Shown piece by piece: positions 6,526 through 15,642 of a stretch of DNA of 64,000 nt (its first letter is position 1; every line of letters begins with the position of its first letter). The notes below the pieces were generated by a model. That model was not told the origin of the DNA and ran no database searches. It saw nothing but the letters and a program-made list of their open reading frames with translations. The translations under genes were made by a program, and so were the position numbers. The DNA comes from Halobacteria archaeon AArc-dxtr1 (GTDB taxonomy: Archaea; Halobacteriota; Halobacteria; Halobacteriales; Natrialbaceae): NCBI GenBank assembly GCA_025517425.1, contig JAOPJY010000003.1, positions 19,367 through 83,366 of the forward strand. Reading direction: 5' to 3'.

Positions 6526-6581
6526 TGCGGGGAGAGAAACCATAGTTGGTTACATCGATCCACGGCAGGAATCGGAGGTGG

Positions 6582-6589
6582 TTATATAT
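6582..6589 (+). promoter_or_regulatory. TATA box of the tungstate/molybdate transporter operon
   Basis: TTATATAT is followed 24 nt later by the ATG at 6613. This spacing favours ATG 6613 over the GTG at 6607 as the start of a leaderless message for the three-gene operon. Confidence 0.55.
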
Positions 6590-6612
6590 TCCACCGCCAG
6601 TGAGTAGTGTAC

Positions 6613-7563
6613 ATGCATTCGTCCAGCGTCGATTCTGGGGCTCGCGTGACCCGACGAGGCGCCCTCGCGTCAATCAGTCTCGCCGTAGGGGGCAGCGTCG
6701 CGGGCTGTCTTGGGAGCACGTCCGACGCCGTTCGCGTCCTCTCGGCTGGCAGTCTCGCACAGACGTTCGAATCGCACGTCGGTCCGGCGTTCGAATCCGA
6801 GACCGGAACCGATGTCCACGGCGAGTACTACGGGGCAAACGTCGTGATGCGGATGGTCGAGGACCGGACCAAACACCCGGACGTCATCGTCAGCGCCGAC
6901 GCGACGCTCCTTCGCGACCGCCTGTACGGCGACGTGACCGACTGGGACGTCGAGTTCGCAGCCAACAGCGTCGGTATCGGCTACAACGAGGAAACCGCGT
7001 TCGGGCGGGGACTCGAGGCCGGCGAGCCCTGGTACGAGCTCGCACTCGCCGCCGACGAGGGGGACCTCTCGATTGGCGATCCGAACCTCGATCCGCTTGG
7101 CTACCGGGCCGTTCAGGCGTTCGCCCTCGCAGAAGCCGAGTACGACATCGACGGATTTCGCGACGAGCTGCTGGAACTGGTCTACCGGGAGCCCGACGAA
7201 CCACAGATGATGGCCGGCGTCGAGAGCGGATCGCGGGCCGCCTCGGTCGTCTATCGGAACATGGCCGTCGACCACGAGATGCCCTTCGTCGAGTTTCCGG
7301 CTGCGTACAACTTCGCCAACCTCGAGCTGGCCGACCACTACGCGACCGTCTCCTACACCACCGATGAGGAGGAGTACACCGCCGAGGGGCGGCCGGTGAT
7401 CTACAACGCGACGGTAAGCGACGAGGCTGACAATCCCCGGGCAGGCCACGACCTCGTTCAGTTTCTGGCCGACAACCCGTCGGTACTCACTGGCGCCGGG
7501 CTGACTGTCGACGCTCCTCTTCCCCGCCCGTCTGGCGATCTTCCGGAGGAGATCACGGTATGA
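6613..7563 (+). CDS. wtpA: Tungstate/molybdate ABC transporter substrate-binding lipoprotein, WtpA-like
   Basis: A 316-residue exported protein. The N-terminus has a Tat motif (TRRGALASISLAVGG) and a lipobox (VAGC), so it should be folded before export and anchored as a lipoprotein. The mature part begins VRVLSAGSLAQTFESHVGPA, the typical first strand of oxyanion-binding proteins of the ModA/WtpA group. A later IGDPNLDPLGYRA motif is a WtpA hallmark. It is the first gene of an operon with permease and ATPase genes, each overlapping the next by four bases. Whether tungstate or molybdate is preferred cannot be read from the sequence. Confidence 0.87.
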   Translation: MHSSSVDSGARVTRRGALASISLAVGGSVAGCLGSTSDAVRVLSAGSLAQTFESHVGPAFESETGTDVHGEYYGANVVMRMVEDRTKHPDVIVSADATLLRDRLYGDVTDWDVEFAANSVGIGYNEETAFGRGLEAGEPWYELALAADEGDLSIGDPNLDPLGYRAVQAFALAEAEYDIDGFRDELLELVYREPDEPQMMAGVESGSRAASVVYRNMAVDHEMPFVEFPAAYNFANLELADHYATVSYTTDEEEYTAEGRPVIYNATVSDEADNPRAGHDLVQFLADNPSVLTGAGLTVDAPLPRPSGDLPEEITV

Positions 7564-8402
7564 GTCACTCCGAGCCAACCAGGGAGCGCGGAGAAAACGC
7601 GTCCCGCGTCGGCCTGTTCGACCGACTCCCGGAGCTGTTCGTCCCCGCGCTTCTCGGCGCGCTCTTGCTCGTCTACTTCGCTCTCCCGTTCGTCGCGTTT
7701 CTGGCCCGTACCGGAACCACGAACGTTCTCGCGGAGCTGTGGACGCCACAGGCCCGGCTCGCGATCCGCAACTCCCTGCTGACCGCGCCGATCTCGACCG
7801 TGATCGCAACCACGTTTGGCGTCCCGCTCGCGTACGTTCTCGCCCGGTCGTCGTTTCCGGGCAAGCGCATCGTCGAGGCGATCGTGATCCTCCCGCTCGT
7901 CATCCCTCCCGTCGTCGGCGGGGCGATGCTCCTGACGGCCGTTGGCCGCTTTACCCCGGTCGGCTCGGCCGCCGCAGCCGCGGGCATTCCGCTGACCGAC
8001 AGCCTGATCGGAGTGATCCTCGCTCAGACGTTCGTTGCCGCCCCGTTCGTCGTCATCACCGCGAGAGCTGGCTTCGGCGCCATCGACGTCCGGCTGGAGC
8101 AGGCCTCGCGATCGCTCGGATACGGCCCGCTTTCGACGTTCTGGAACGTCTCCTTGCCGCTGGCTCGTGGCTCGATCATCGCCGGAGTCGTGCTCACGTT
8201 CGCGCGGGCGATCGGCGAGTTCGGTGCGACGATGATGGTCGCGTACAACCCGCGGACGATGCCGACGCGAATCTGGGTCGACTTCATCGCCGGTGGCATC
8301 GACGCCGTCGTCCCGCTTGCACTCGCCCTGCTCGCGATCACGCTACTCGTCCTCGCAGCCGTCCAACGGTTCGGTCGCGTTCCGACGGTGATCGAGCGAT
8401 GA
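7560..8402 (+). CDS. wtpB: Tungstate/molybdate ABC transporter permease
   Basis: A 280-residue inner-membrane subunit with about six transmembrane helices. Residues near 190-215 contain the ABC-permease coupling loop (EQASRSLGYGPLSTFWNVSL followed by a GEFGATMMV segment), the EAA-type motif that docks on the ATPase. Start and stop overlap both neighbours (ATGA), so the three genes are translated as a unit. Family size is normal for ModB/WtpB. Confidence 0.9.
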   Translation: MSHSEPTRERGENASRVGLFDRLPELFVPALLGALLLVYFALPFVAFLARTGTTNVLAELWTPQARLAIRNSLLTAPISTVIATTFGVPLAYVLARSSFPGKRIVEAIVILPLVIPPVVGGAMLLTAVGRFTPVGSAAAAAGIPLTDSLIGVILAQTFVAAPFVVITARAGFGAIDVRLEQASRSLGYGPLSTFWNVSLPLARGSIIAGVVLTFARAIGEFGATMMVAYNPRTMPTRIWVDFIAGGIDAVVPLALALLAITLLVLAAVQRFGRVPTVIER

Positions 8403-9469
8403 TTCTCGACGTCGATAGCCTCACTCACCGATACGGCGCCGAGCCCGTCGTCGAGGACGTCTCGTTTGGCCTCGATACCGGCGAGTTCGGCGCAATTCTC
8501 GGCCCCAGCGGCTGTGGCAAGACGACGATCGTCCAGGCGATCGCCGGCCACGTCCGCCCGACGGGCGGTCGGGTCCGCCTCCGTGGAACCGACGTTACCG
8601 ACGACCCTCCAGAGTCTCGACGCGTGGGGATCGTCTTCCAGCGCTCGACGCTGTACCCTCACATGACCGTCCGGGAGAACGTCGCCTACGGCCTGGCGGC
8701 CCACGACGTGCCAGCCGACGAACGCCCCGAGATCGTCTCCGAGTACCTCGACCTGGTCGCACTCGCCGACCGCCACGACGCCTACCCCGCTGCACTCTCC
8801 GGCGGACAGCGCCGCCGTGTCGAACTGGCCCGCGCGCTGGCGCCCCAGCCCGAGATCCTCCTGCTCGATGAACCCCTCTCTGCGCTCGATCGCGGGCTGC
8901 GCGAACGATTGCGCGAGGAGATCGCCCGCATCCAGCGCGAGACGGACGTCACCACGCTGTTGGTCACCCACGACCAGGAGGAGGCGATGGCACTGGCCGA
9001 CCGGCTCGTCGTGTTGCACAACGGACGGGTCGCGGGCATCGGCGAGCCGCGGGCGCTCTACGAGTCGCCGCCGACACCGTTCGTCGGCTCGTTTCTCGGC
9101 CGCTCAAACGCGCTCTCGGCGATTGTCGTCGATCGACATCCCCTCGTCCTCGCGCTCGGCGATCGGGAGGTTACCGTCCCGGAAGCGGTAGCACGTCCCC
9201 CCGGAACATCGGTTACCTGTCACGTTCGCCCACAGGATCTCTCGCTCGTACCCGGCGCGACCGACGAGACCGTCTCGCTCCCCGGAACCATCGTCCGGGT
9301 GCGGGACCTCGGCAGCCGCTACGACGTCACCGTCCGAATCAAGACCGGCGACGAACTCGTCGTCGAACGAACCGCCAATCCGCCCGCGGTCGGCGACAGC
9401 TGCACCGTCTCGCTGCCCGTCCGGGCCGTAACTGTCTTCGATAGCGAGCAGACAGCTGCGACCGCGTGA
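8399..9469 (+). CDS. wtpC: Tungstate/molybdate ABC transporter ATP-binding protein
   Basis: A 356-residue ATPase. Walker A GPSGCGKTT lies near residues 36-44, the signature LSGGQRRRVELARAL near 130-144 and Walker B ILLLDEP near 150-156, followed by the switch histidine in LLVTHDQEEA. The last 110 residues form a TOBE/MOP-like beta domain (VTCHVRPQDLSLVPG), usual in ModC/WtpC-type subunits where it may sense the oxyanion. The ATG is chosen because it overlaps the permease stop; the open frame upstream is out-of-phase permease sequence. Confidence 0.9.
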   Translation: MILDVDSLTHRYGAEPVVEDVSFGLDTGEFGAILGPSGCGKTTIVQAIAGHVRPTGGRVRLRGTDVTDDPPESRRVGIVFQRSTLYPHMTVRENVAYGLAAHDVPADERPEIVSEYLDLVALADRHDAYPAALSGGQRRRVELARALAPQPEILLLDEPLSALDRGLRERLREEIARIQRETDVTTLLVTHDQEEAMALADRLVVLHNGRVAGIGEPRALYESPPTPFVGSFLGRSNALSAIVVDRHPLVLALGDREVTVPEAVARPPGTSVTCHVRPQDLSLVPGATDETVSLPGTIVRVRDLGSRYDVTVRIKTGDELVVERTANPPAVGDSCTVSLPVRAVTVFDSEQTAATA

Positions 9470-9511
9470 TCTCGGCTCGACGGAGAACAGACATTCACAG
9501 TCCTCGACCGC

Positions 9512-10381
9512 TCAGCACGCTCGACTGGAACCGGGCACCCTGGTTCGGAGCTCCTCGAGTTCGGTATCATCTGGGGGCGCTGGCGCTCCAGTCGGCCGTT
9601 CGCGGAGGAACGCTGTGTACGCTCGGCGCTGTTCTCGGTCCGCGAACACGCGCCGCTGTATCTCGTCGACGGTGTCGACGCTCGTCGCCGCGTCGCGCTC
9701 GCGCCAGCGGTTTACGTGACTGAAAAAGACGTCGTCGTCGGTCTCCCGGTGCGGACCGTCTCCGCGAGCGCGTGTTGCCCACTCGCGAACCTCGGTGACG
9801 ACCGCTTTATGCTGTGTCCAGTCGAGGTCGGCCAGCCGTCCGGTGTCGACAGCGAGCCCGCCCTCGAGGCTGACGGCGATCTCGTCGGTCCCGTTCGCTG
9901 CTGTACTCTCTGCGTCCCGATCGGCGGCGACACCTGCGTCGGCCACCCTTCCGCCGTTGCCGACCGCGGACGCCTCTAGTACGGCGACACGAACAATTGG
10001 CACCTCAAGCGGACGCTGAATCCGGTAGAGATAGTAGCCGACCGCAGAGAGGAGCAGCGAGACGAACAGCGTCGGGAGCGCGAAAATCGCACCGACGAGA
10101 ACCACCAACGCGCCGTGGGGTCCGTAGGGTCGGTACTTGATCGTACACGTCGCGTCGCCGCGTCCAAGCGCTGTCCACCACCGCGCTGGCTCGCCGGCTG
10201 CCGACTGAGTGTCTGCGATCCGGTGAACGCCGTCGGCGCCGGCGACCGTCTCACCGTCGCTCTCTGTGCCGACGACGGTGCGGAGATGTGTGGCCGGACG
10301 CTCCCCGCTCCGTTCGTAGCGGACGGTCGGAATCCCGGCATCTACGTCAGTAGACGTCCCCCGCCCTTCGGAATCGTCCAT
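9512..10381 (-). CDS. Membrane-anchored hypothetical protein
   Basis: A 289-residue protein with a 95-residue soluble start, one or two close hydrophobic segments (ALVVLVGAIFALPTLFVSLL, then LLSAVGYYLYRIQ, residues about 98-130) and an acidic C-terminal soluble region of about 160 residues. The C-terminus contains a Trp/Arg-rich helix (DVFFSHVNRWRERDAATS). Codon use is ordinary. It is convergent with the transporter operon. I do not recognise a family. Confidence 0.65.
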   Translation of the reverse strand: MDDSEGRGTSTDVDAGIPTVRYERSGERPATHLRTVVGTESDGETVAGADGVHRIADTQSAAGEPARWWTALGRGDATCTIKYRPYGPHGALVVLVGAIFALPTLFVSLLLSAVGYYLYRIQRPLEVPIVRVAVLEASAVGNGGRVADAGVAADRDAESTAANGTDEIAVSLEGGLAVDTGRLADLDWTQHKAVVTEVREWATRARGDGPHRETDDDVFFSHVNRWRERDAATSVDTVDEIQRRVFADREQRRAYTAFLRERPTGAPAPPDDTELEELRTRVPGSSRAC

Positions 10382-10452
10382 ACGCTCTCTCGGTCCCGTC
10401 TGCAGTAAGAAGTGTCGAATCGACGCCCGCCGATCGCTGCTACGTCAGCCGA

Positions 10453-10833
10453 TCACTCGTTCAAGTGCGAGCGATACCCCTTTGGCTCGAAGCCACGTCG
10501 GCAGATCACTCGCTTTCTCCCGACGCTGATGGCGCTGACCTGATTTTCCGACTCCATCCGTTCGACGGTCGTCGCCAGACGACTCTCGCTCCAGCCGGTT
10601 TCCTGGAGCACGGTCTCCCTGTCGACGCGGCCGCCCTGCTTGACCAGCAGCCGCAACACCTTGTCCTCATCGCCCAGATCGCGCTCGTCGACGCCGTACT
10701 CGACCTGCTCGGCGTAACTCAGCGTCTCGTTGCCGCCGTCGGTGGCCGACTCGTCGCCTTCGTCCTTCCTGTCGGCGTCGTCACTACTGCGCCAGAAAGA
10801 CCGCAGTCGAGCCCACAATGAATCCTGTGACAT
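10453..10833 (-). CDS. Winged-helix regulator-like protein
   Basis: A 126-residue protein. After 40 polar, acidic residues it has a compact winged-helix: DKVLRLLVKQGGRVDRETVL (helices 1-2), QETGWSESRLATTVERMES (recognition helix) and a beta wing VSAISVGRKRVICRRG. This resembles the haloarchaeal MarR-like wHTH domains found alone or at the C-terminus of membrane proteins. It acts presumably on DNA in the cytoplasm. Its target is not evident. Confidence 0.75.
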   Translation of the reverse strand: MSQDSLWARLRSFWRSSDDADRKDEGDESATDGGNETLSYAEQVEYGVDERDLGDEDKVLRLLVKQGGRVDRETVLQETGWSESRLATTVERMESENQVSAISVGRKRVICRRGFEPKGYRSHLNE

Positions 10834-11097
10834 AGTTACCTACCCCGAAGCCGTGTGTTCGTTCTACGTACTCCTACCTTGCTCTTGTGATTCATTTTGA
10901 TCATTTGTTACTGTGTCCACCCAGCCCGCACGCGTTCTAGCCGACAAGAGGTGGACGATAGCGAAAGCCAGCCGCCTTGCGAACTGCAAGGTACTTACCT
11001 GTCGCCAATCTCGACAGTCGTTACCACTGTCCCACCGGCGGAGGGTGCGATGGGGAGAGACGAACCGTTCTCCACCGGCTGCTGGGGCGTCAGCTGA
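10834..11097. other. Intergenic, one short hairpin
   Basis: The gap lies between two minus-strand genes and holds the promoter region of the winged-helix gene. A small perfect hairpin, CCTTGC/GCAAGG (10975-10980 with 10986-10991), is the only structure I see. No gene or tRNA-like fold is visible. Confidence 0.4.
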
Positions 11098-11904
11098 TTA
11101 CTTCTGAAGCTCCACCGACTCGTGGTAGGACTCGATGACCTGCTCTAAACTCTCGTGTCGGTTCGCCACGTGGGGTGCCGTCAGCGGCGAGACGCTGATC
11201 CGTCCCTCGACGACGGCCCGCCGGTCGGTCCCCGGCGGATCCGGAAGCTCGTCTGGTTCCATGCGCTCCCAGACGCGGTCGTGGAGCGTGATCTGTGCAC
11301 CCTCACGCTCGGCGTCCATCTCGTAGCGCTTTGCGGGGCGCGTGATCTCGACCGACGCCGGCTCGTCTGCGGGGAGCGGGACGTTGACGTTGAGGTAGGT
11401 GGCGTGCTCGAAGACGCCACCCGTCGGCGCGCGGTCGGCGAGAAAGCGCGTCACTCGTGCCCCCTCTTCGAAGGAGTTGCGGTCGAGTGTGATCTCGTGG
11501 AATGGGCGATCGGTTGTCGCGGGGACGTACAGCGAGGTCGCGATCGCTGGCACGTCGAAAAAGGCGGCCTCCACGGCCGCGCTGATCGTCCCCGAGCGCC
11601 CCAGCGCGTACTCTCCGAGGTTCGCGCCGCGATTGCAGCCGGAGACGACGAGATCCGGCTCCGGAACGAGCTCGGCCAGTCCGGCGACGACGCAGTCGGC
11701 GGGCGTTCCCTCGAGTGCGTACCCTAGCTCGTGTTCTCTCACCGCGACCTCGTGAGAGATCGACCGCCCGACTGCGCTCTGGTCGTCTGCCGGCGCGACG
11801 GCGGTCACCGACGCGTCCGCCGACAGCGCGTCATAGAGCGCCCGAATCCCGGGACTGTCGATCCCGTCGTCGTTCGTCAGCAAGATCTCGGGGTCGGTGT
11901 CCAT
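11098..11904 (-). CDS. surE: 5'/3'-nucleotidase SurE
   Basis: A 268-residue protein starting MDTDPEILLTNDDGIDSPG. The LLTNDDG motif supplies the metal-binding Asp pair, and VSGCNRGANLG around residue 90 is the second SurE signature. The enzyme hydrolyses nucleoside monophosphates in the cytoplasm and also acts on polyphosphate in some species. The ATG at 11904 is chosen because family similarity begins seven residues later; the open frame upstream is Arg-rich and lies over the promoter of the divergent lipoprotein gene. Length agrees with the family. Confidence 0.92.
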   Translation of the reverse strand: MDTDPEILLTNDDGIDSPGIRALYDALSADASVTAVAPADDQSAVGRSISHEVAVREHELGYALEGTPADCVVAGLAELVPEPDLVVSGCNRGANLGEYALGRSGTISAAVEAAFFDVPAIATSLYVPATTDRPFHEITLDRNSFEEGARVTRFLADRAPTGGVFEHATYLNVNVPLPADEPASVEITRPAKRYEMDAEREGAQITLHDRVWERMEPDELPDPPGTDRRAVVEGRISVSPLTAPHVANRHESLEQVIESYHESVELQK

Positions 11905-12039
11905 GCTCGTCCCGTCGGATGGTGGTGCGAAAAACACACCGCTTCGTCGCTCTCTCGCCGGTCGGCCCTGACGCGTTCGGGCAACGTGATGACGCAATAC
12001 AATTATAGCTCGGCTCTCCAAGTGCCAGCAACGACTCCG

Positions 12040-13812
12040 ATGAGTGAGCTACTCGCCGACGGTCCCCACTCCTGCAGTCGCCGATCGTTTCTCGCCTCCG
12101 GTGCGGTCGGCGCGACGGTGGCGACGAGCGGCTGCATTCAGCGGCTCCGAAACGCCGTCACCCGCGACCCAGTCGAACAGCTATCGCTGACGATTACCAC
12201 TCTCCCCTCGGACGACGACAGGGAGGGCGTCCAGATCGCACGCTATCTGCAGCGCGTTCTCGAGGACGCAGGGATAGACGTCTCTCTCGAGGTGCCGACC
12301 CACTCGTCGTTTCTGCGCACGATTCTCATCAATCACGACTTCGACTGCTTCGTCGCCCGCCACCCCGGCTCGACGGATCCGGACTTCCTCTACGAGGCGC
12401 TTTTCTCTCAGTATGCGCCCGAATCGGGCTGGCAGAACCCGTACGGGTTTACCAACCTCGCGTTCGACGAGTTCCTCGAAGAGCAGCGCCACGCCGACGG
12501 AGCCGAGCGCGAGGACGCCGTCGAGCGCCTTCTCGAGGCGTTTCTGGTCGAACGACCGTTCGTACCGATCTGCGTTCCCGAGGAGAATCGCGTCGTCCGC
12601 ACGGATCGATTCGACGGGTGGGATACCGCCCATCCCGCAACGCGCCTCGGGCTGCTCGAACTGGAGCCACTCGACGGTACAGACCAGCTTCGCACGACCG
12701 TCATCGACGCACGTCTCTCCCAGAACCTCAACCCGCTCGCGGCGGAGTTTCGAAATCGCGGAACGGTCGTCGACCTCCTCTACGACTCGCTGGCGACGGA
12801 CGGACCCGATGGACTCGTCCCGTGGCTCGCCGAGGAGTGGGAGTGGGACGAGGACGGAGACGGCGGCGGGACGCTCGCAGTCACGCTTCGCGACGACCTC
12901 ACGTTCCACGACGGCGAGCCGTTGACCGCCGACGACGTCGCCTTTACCTACGAGTTCATCGCCGACACCTCGCGTGGCGACAGCGCCGTTGCCTCCCCGT
13001 CGTCCCGGTACCGGGGCCTTGCGTCGGCCGTCGTCGATGCCGCCGCCAACAGCGGCGACGAGCGCTCGCTGACGCTCTCGATTGAGGCCGGCGAGGCGGT
13101 TGCCGAACGGGCGCTGACCGTTCCGATCCTCCCCGAACACATCTGGGATGATCGTGCCGAGCAGGTAACCATCCCCGGCGTCCAGATCGCACAGGGCACG
13201 ACGGAGGCGCTAATCGCGGATAACATTCCAGCCGTGGGGAGCGGGGCATTCCAGTTTGACAGTCGAACCGAGCGCCAGCACCTGACGCTCGAGCGATTCG
13301 ACGATCACTTCACCCAACGTGGGGACGTCGACCTCCCGTCTGCCGACGTCGAGTCGATCCGATTCCAGATCGATCCGCGGAGTACCTCCGCGATCGAAAT
13401 CGTTGCCGACGACGCAGCCGACGTAACGCTCTCGACGCTCGAGACGTACGCCATAGATGCCGTCGAAGAGGGCGACGGCGTCGAGTTGCTCGAATCGCCG
13501 TCGCCGACGTTCTACCACGTCGGCTTCAACGCCCGGTCGGAACCATTCAGCAATCCCCACGTTCGACGCGCGGTCTCGCAGCTCGTCGACCGCGAGCACA
13601 TTGTCGAGACCATCTTCGAAGGGTACGCCAGCCCGACGGCCGTCCCGGTCGCCGAGGAGTGGGTGCCCGACGACCTGGCTTGGGACGGCGCCGATCCCGT
13701 TGCACCGTTTCTCGGAACCGACGGCGAGATCGACGCCTCGGCCGTCCAAGAGGAGTTTACCGACGTCGGCTTCGCGTACGACGAGGGGGGTGACCTCCTG
13801 GTGAGACGCTGA
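12040..13812 (+). CDS. Peptide/nickel-type ABC transporter substrate-binding lipoprotein (solute-binding family 5)
   Basis: A 590-residue secreted protein. The start MSELLADG is followed by a Tat motif (CSRRSFLASGAVGATVATSG) and a lipobox Cys, so it should be membrane-anchored on the outside. Segments such as LTFHDGEPLTADDVAFTYE and NPHVRRAVSQLVDREHIV are classic family 5 (DppA/OppA) signatures. The first 190 residues contain a second partial domain of the same kind (YEALFSQYAPESGWQNPYGF). No permease or ATPase genes are adjacent, so it works with a transporter encoded elsewhere or has another role. It overlaps the next gene by one base. Confidence 0.87.
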   Translation: MSELLADGPHSCSRRSFLASGAVGATVATSGCIQRLRNAVTRDPVEQLSLTITTLPSDDDREGVQIARYLQRVLEDAGIDVSLEVPTHSSFLRTILINHDFDCFVARHPGSTDPDFLYEALFSQYAPESGWQNPYGFTNLAFDEFLEEQRHADGAEREDAVERLLEAFLVERPFVPICVPEENRVVRTDRFDGWDTAHPATRLGLLELEPLDGTDQLRTTVIDARLSQNLNPLAAEFRNRGTVVDLLYDSLATDGPDGLVPWLAEEWEWDEDGDGGGTLAVTLRDDLTFHDGEPLTADDVAFTYEFIADTSRGDSAVASPSSRYRGLASAVVDAAANSGDERSLTLSIEAGEAVAERALTVPILPEHIWDDRAEQVTIPGVQIAQGTTEALIADNIPAVGSGAFQFDSRTERQHLTLERFDDHFTQRGDVDLPSADVESIRFQIDPRSTSAIEIVADDAADVTLSTLETYAIDAVEEGDGVELLESPSPTFYHVGFNARSEPFSNPHVRRAVSQLVDREHIVETIFEGYASPTAVPVAEEWVPDDLAWDGADPVAPFLGTDGEIDASAVQEEFTDVGFAYDEGGDLLVRR

Positions 13813-14657
13813 TGCTCCAGCAAGTCCTGCTCCGGTTGGCGGTCGTCGTCACCGCGATGATCCTGCTCGGGATTGCGCTGTTCGTCGGCCGGTACCGGCT
13901 TCGGGATACGCTGTCTGAGTGGCGCAGCCGGGTCCGGGCAACGGTGCCGATCGTGATCGTCCTCGCGTCGGTGCTCGCGCTAAACGGCGTCGCGAGACAG
14001 CGCGTCCCCGACATCTCCGAGATGATCGGCTGGCAGCTCACCGGCACGATCTACGACATCGAGGGGGAGTTGATCGTCCGGCTACAACAGTACGCGACGC
14101 CGGAGCTCACAGCATACTTCTCGTTCATTTATATCTACGCATACATATTCATGCTCATCTTCCCGGTTATCGCCTACTTCGCGCTCTCGAACACCAGGCC
14201 CCTCCGGGAACTGCTCGCGGCATACACGCTGAACTACGTGCTCGGAATTTTGCTGTATACGTTCGTCATCGCTCTCGGGCCGCGCAATATTATGCCCGAA
14301 ATGGTTGAGGCCCTACTGTACGACACCTACCCGCGTTACCAGCACCTCACCCGCGAGGTCAACCGCAACACGAACGTCTTCCCCTCGTTGCACACCTCCC
14401 TGGCTGCGACCGTGACCTTTCTCGCGTTCCGGACCCGGGACGTCTATCCGAAGTGGTTTATCGTCGCCCTCTGGCTCGGAATCAGCATCGCTATCTCGAC
14501 GATGTATCTCGGAATCCACTGGGCGATCGACGTCCTCGCCGGAATCGGCCTCGCGTACGTCTGTGTCGTGTTAGCTGGCCACCTCGTCGGCCGCTGGTCG
14601 CTGTCGGCGGTTCTGGCACCTCGTCTCCGCGCGGTTCGCGGACGAGGAGACGACTGA
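13812..14657 (+). CDS. PAP2-type membrane phosphatase
   Basis: A 281-residue protein with about six membrane helices. The PAP2 active-site pattern is visible: SLHTS (192-196, His194) and GIHWAID (234-240, His236 and Asp240). The family removes phosphate from lipid or isoprenoid phosphates at the membrane, or transfers phospho-headgroups as in inositol-phosphoryl transferases. The N-terminal extension of about 90 residues resembles the latter group. The start codon overlaps the stop of the binding-protein gene (TGATG), suggesting cotranscription. The substrate is unknown. Confidence 0.87.
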   Translation: MLQQVLLRLAVVVTAMILLGIALFVGRYRLRDTLSEWRSRVRATVPIVIVLASVLALNGVARQRVPDISEMIGWQLTGTIYDIEGELIVRLQQYATPELTAYFSFIYIYAYIFMLIFPVIAYFALSNTRPLRELLAAYTLNYVLGILLYTFVIALGPRNIMPEMVEALLYDTYPRYQHLTREVNRNTNVFPSLHTSLAATVTFLAFRTRDVYPKWFIVALWLGISIAISTMYLGIHWAIDVLAGIGLAYVCVVLAGHLVGRWSLSAVLAPRLRAVRGRGDD

Positions 14658-14682
14658 GACCTCCCCGTCGCCGGTGGTCCGA

Positions 14683-15117
14683 TCACCTCTCTTGCCGTCG
14701 GTGTCTGAGGACGACGATCCCCGCGAGCAGCGCAACTCCCAGCGCCCCGATCAGGGGCCGGATTGGGTCGACGTAGGTCGCCAGCCAGGACGCGCTAAAC
14801 AGCGCGACGAGGACGGCGTTGCAGTGCGGGCAGGCAACGGCCAGGAACCCACCAACAGCTCCGCCGTAGGCACAGCCGTCGCCGCCACAATCAGAGAGGA
14901 CCATTCGCTGACGAACGTAGCCAAAGACCAGTACGGAGGTAAGAAACAGAAAGCCGTAGTCGAGTGCCGTTCGGGGCACCATTCGGTCGAACACCGGCGT
15001 TGGAACGAGACCGGTGATCACGCCGGTCGCGAGGAAGAAGCCGGCTGCGGCGAGTGCGGGGTAGAAGACTGCGTTTCGATTCGATTGCACGGGATACTCG
15101 TTCGACTCTGCGGACAA
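14683..15117 (-). CDS. Small four-helix membrane protein with Cys-rich loop
   Basis: A 144-residue protein with hydrophobic segments near 17-36, 52-68, 85-108 and 117-136. Between and within them are four Cys residues: SDCGGDGC in a loop and ACPHCN inside the third helix. A CxxC inside a membrane helix suggests metal or redox chemistry, but this is inference. It lies convergent with the PAP2 gene. I do not recognise a named family. Confidence 0.7.
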   Translation of the reverse strand: MSAESNEYPVQSNRNAVFYPALAAAGFFLATGVITGLVPTPVFDRMVPRTALDYGFLFLTSVLVFGYVRQRMVLSDCGGDGCAYGGAVGGFLAVACPHCNAVLVALFSASWLATYVDPIRPLIGALGVALLAGIVVLRHRRQER

Positions 15118-15161
15118 AAATCGGTCGGGAGAGCCCGACTGCGTTCGGAGCTGCCAGAGCC

Positions 15162-15533
15162 TCAGTCGTCGTCTTCGATCGCGTCGGCGATGCGCTTTAG
15201 CGCTCGAGTCTGATCACGCATCTCGTCTCTGAGCTGTCTGACCTCGCGGACGAGCTCTTCGTTGCCCACGTCGCTCTCGCCACCTCGACCGGCGCCCGGA
15301 CCGCCGGGGCCGCCGCCACCCATCATGCCACCCATCATCTGGGCGAACGGGTTGCCGCCGCCACCCATGCCGCCGGGTGGGCCGCCACCGCCGCCGAACG
15401 GGCTCTCGGGGCGCTCGCCGTCCTCTTCGGCCTCTTCTGCGCGCTGCTCGCGAATCTCTTCGACGCGCTCGCGGAAGGACTTTTCCTCGTCGGCGCCGTC
15501 GTCTCCGGGTTCGTTTTCGGGTTCGTCCGACAT
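15162..15533 (-). CDS. Acidic protein with Gly/Met-rich centre
   Basis: A 123-residue protein in three parts: a charged helix (residues about 18-45, FRERVEEIREQRAEEAEED), a Gly/Pro/Met-rich centre with the repeated motif GGMMGGGG, and a C-terminal coiled coil (ELVREVRQLRDEMRDQTRALKRIADAI). The start at 15533 is chosen because the acidic SDEPENEP N-terminus begins there, whereas upstream codons overlap the promoter region. Low-complexity Gly/Met linkers of this kind occur in scaffold or membrane-associated proteins. Function is unknown. Confidence 0.75.
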   Translation of the reverse strand: MSDEPENEPGDDGADEEKSFRERVEEIREQRAEEAEEDGERPESPFGGGGGPPGGMGGGGNPFAQMMGGMMGGGGPGGPGAGRGGESDVGNEELVREVRQLRDEMRDQTRALKRIADAIEDDD

Positions 15534-15642
15534 AGCTGCGGATTCTGTACCACCGCGGAAAAGGATTACCATGTCTTCGGGATCGCTGATACGTTCGTCG
15601 TCGGTTCGAAGCGTCTACGATCGCACCGCTCTAACGGCCACC

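Noticed and set aside
6670-7809. Minus-strand open frame of 379 codons
   Set aside because: Antisense to the tungstate/molybdate binding protein and permease; starts in Arg-rich low complexity.
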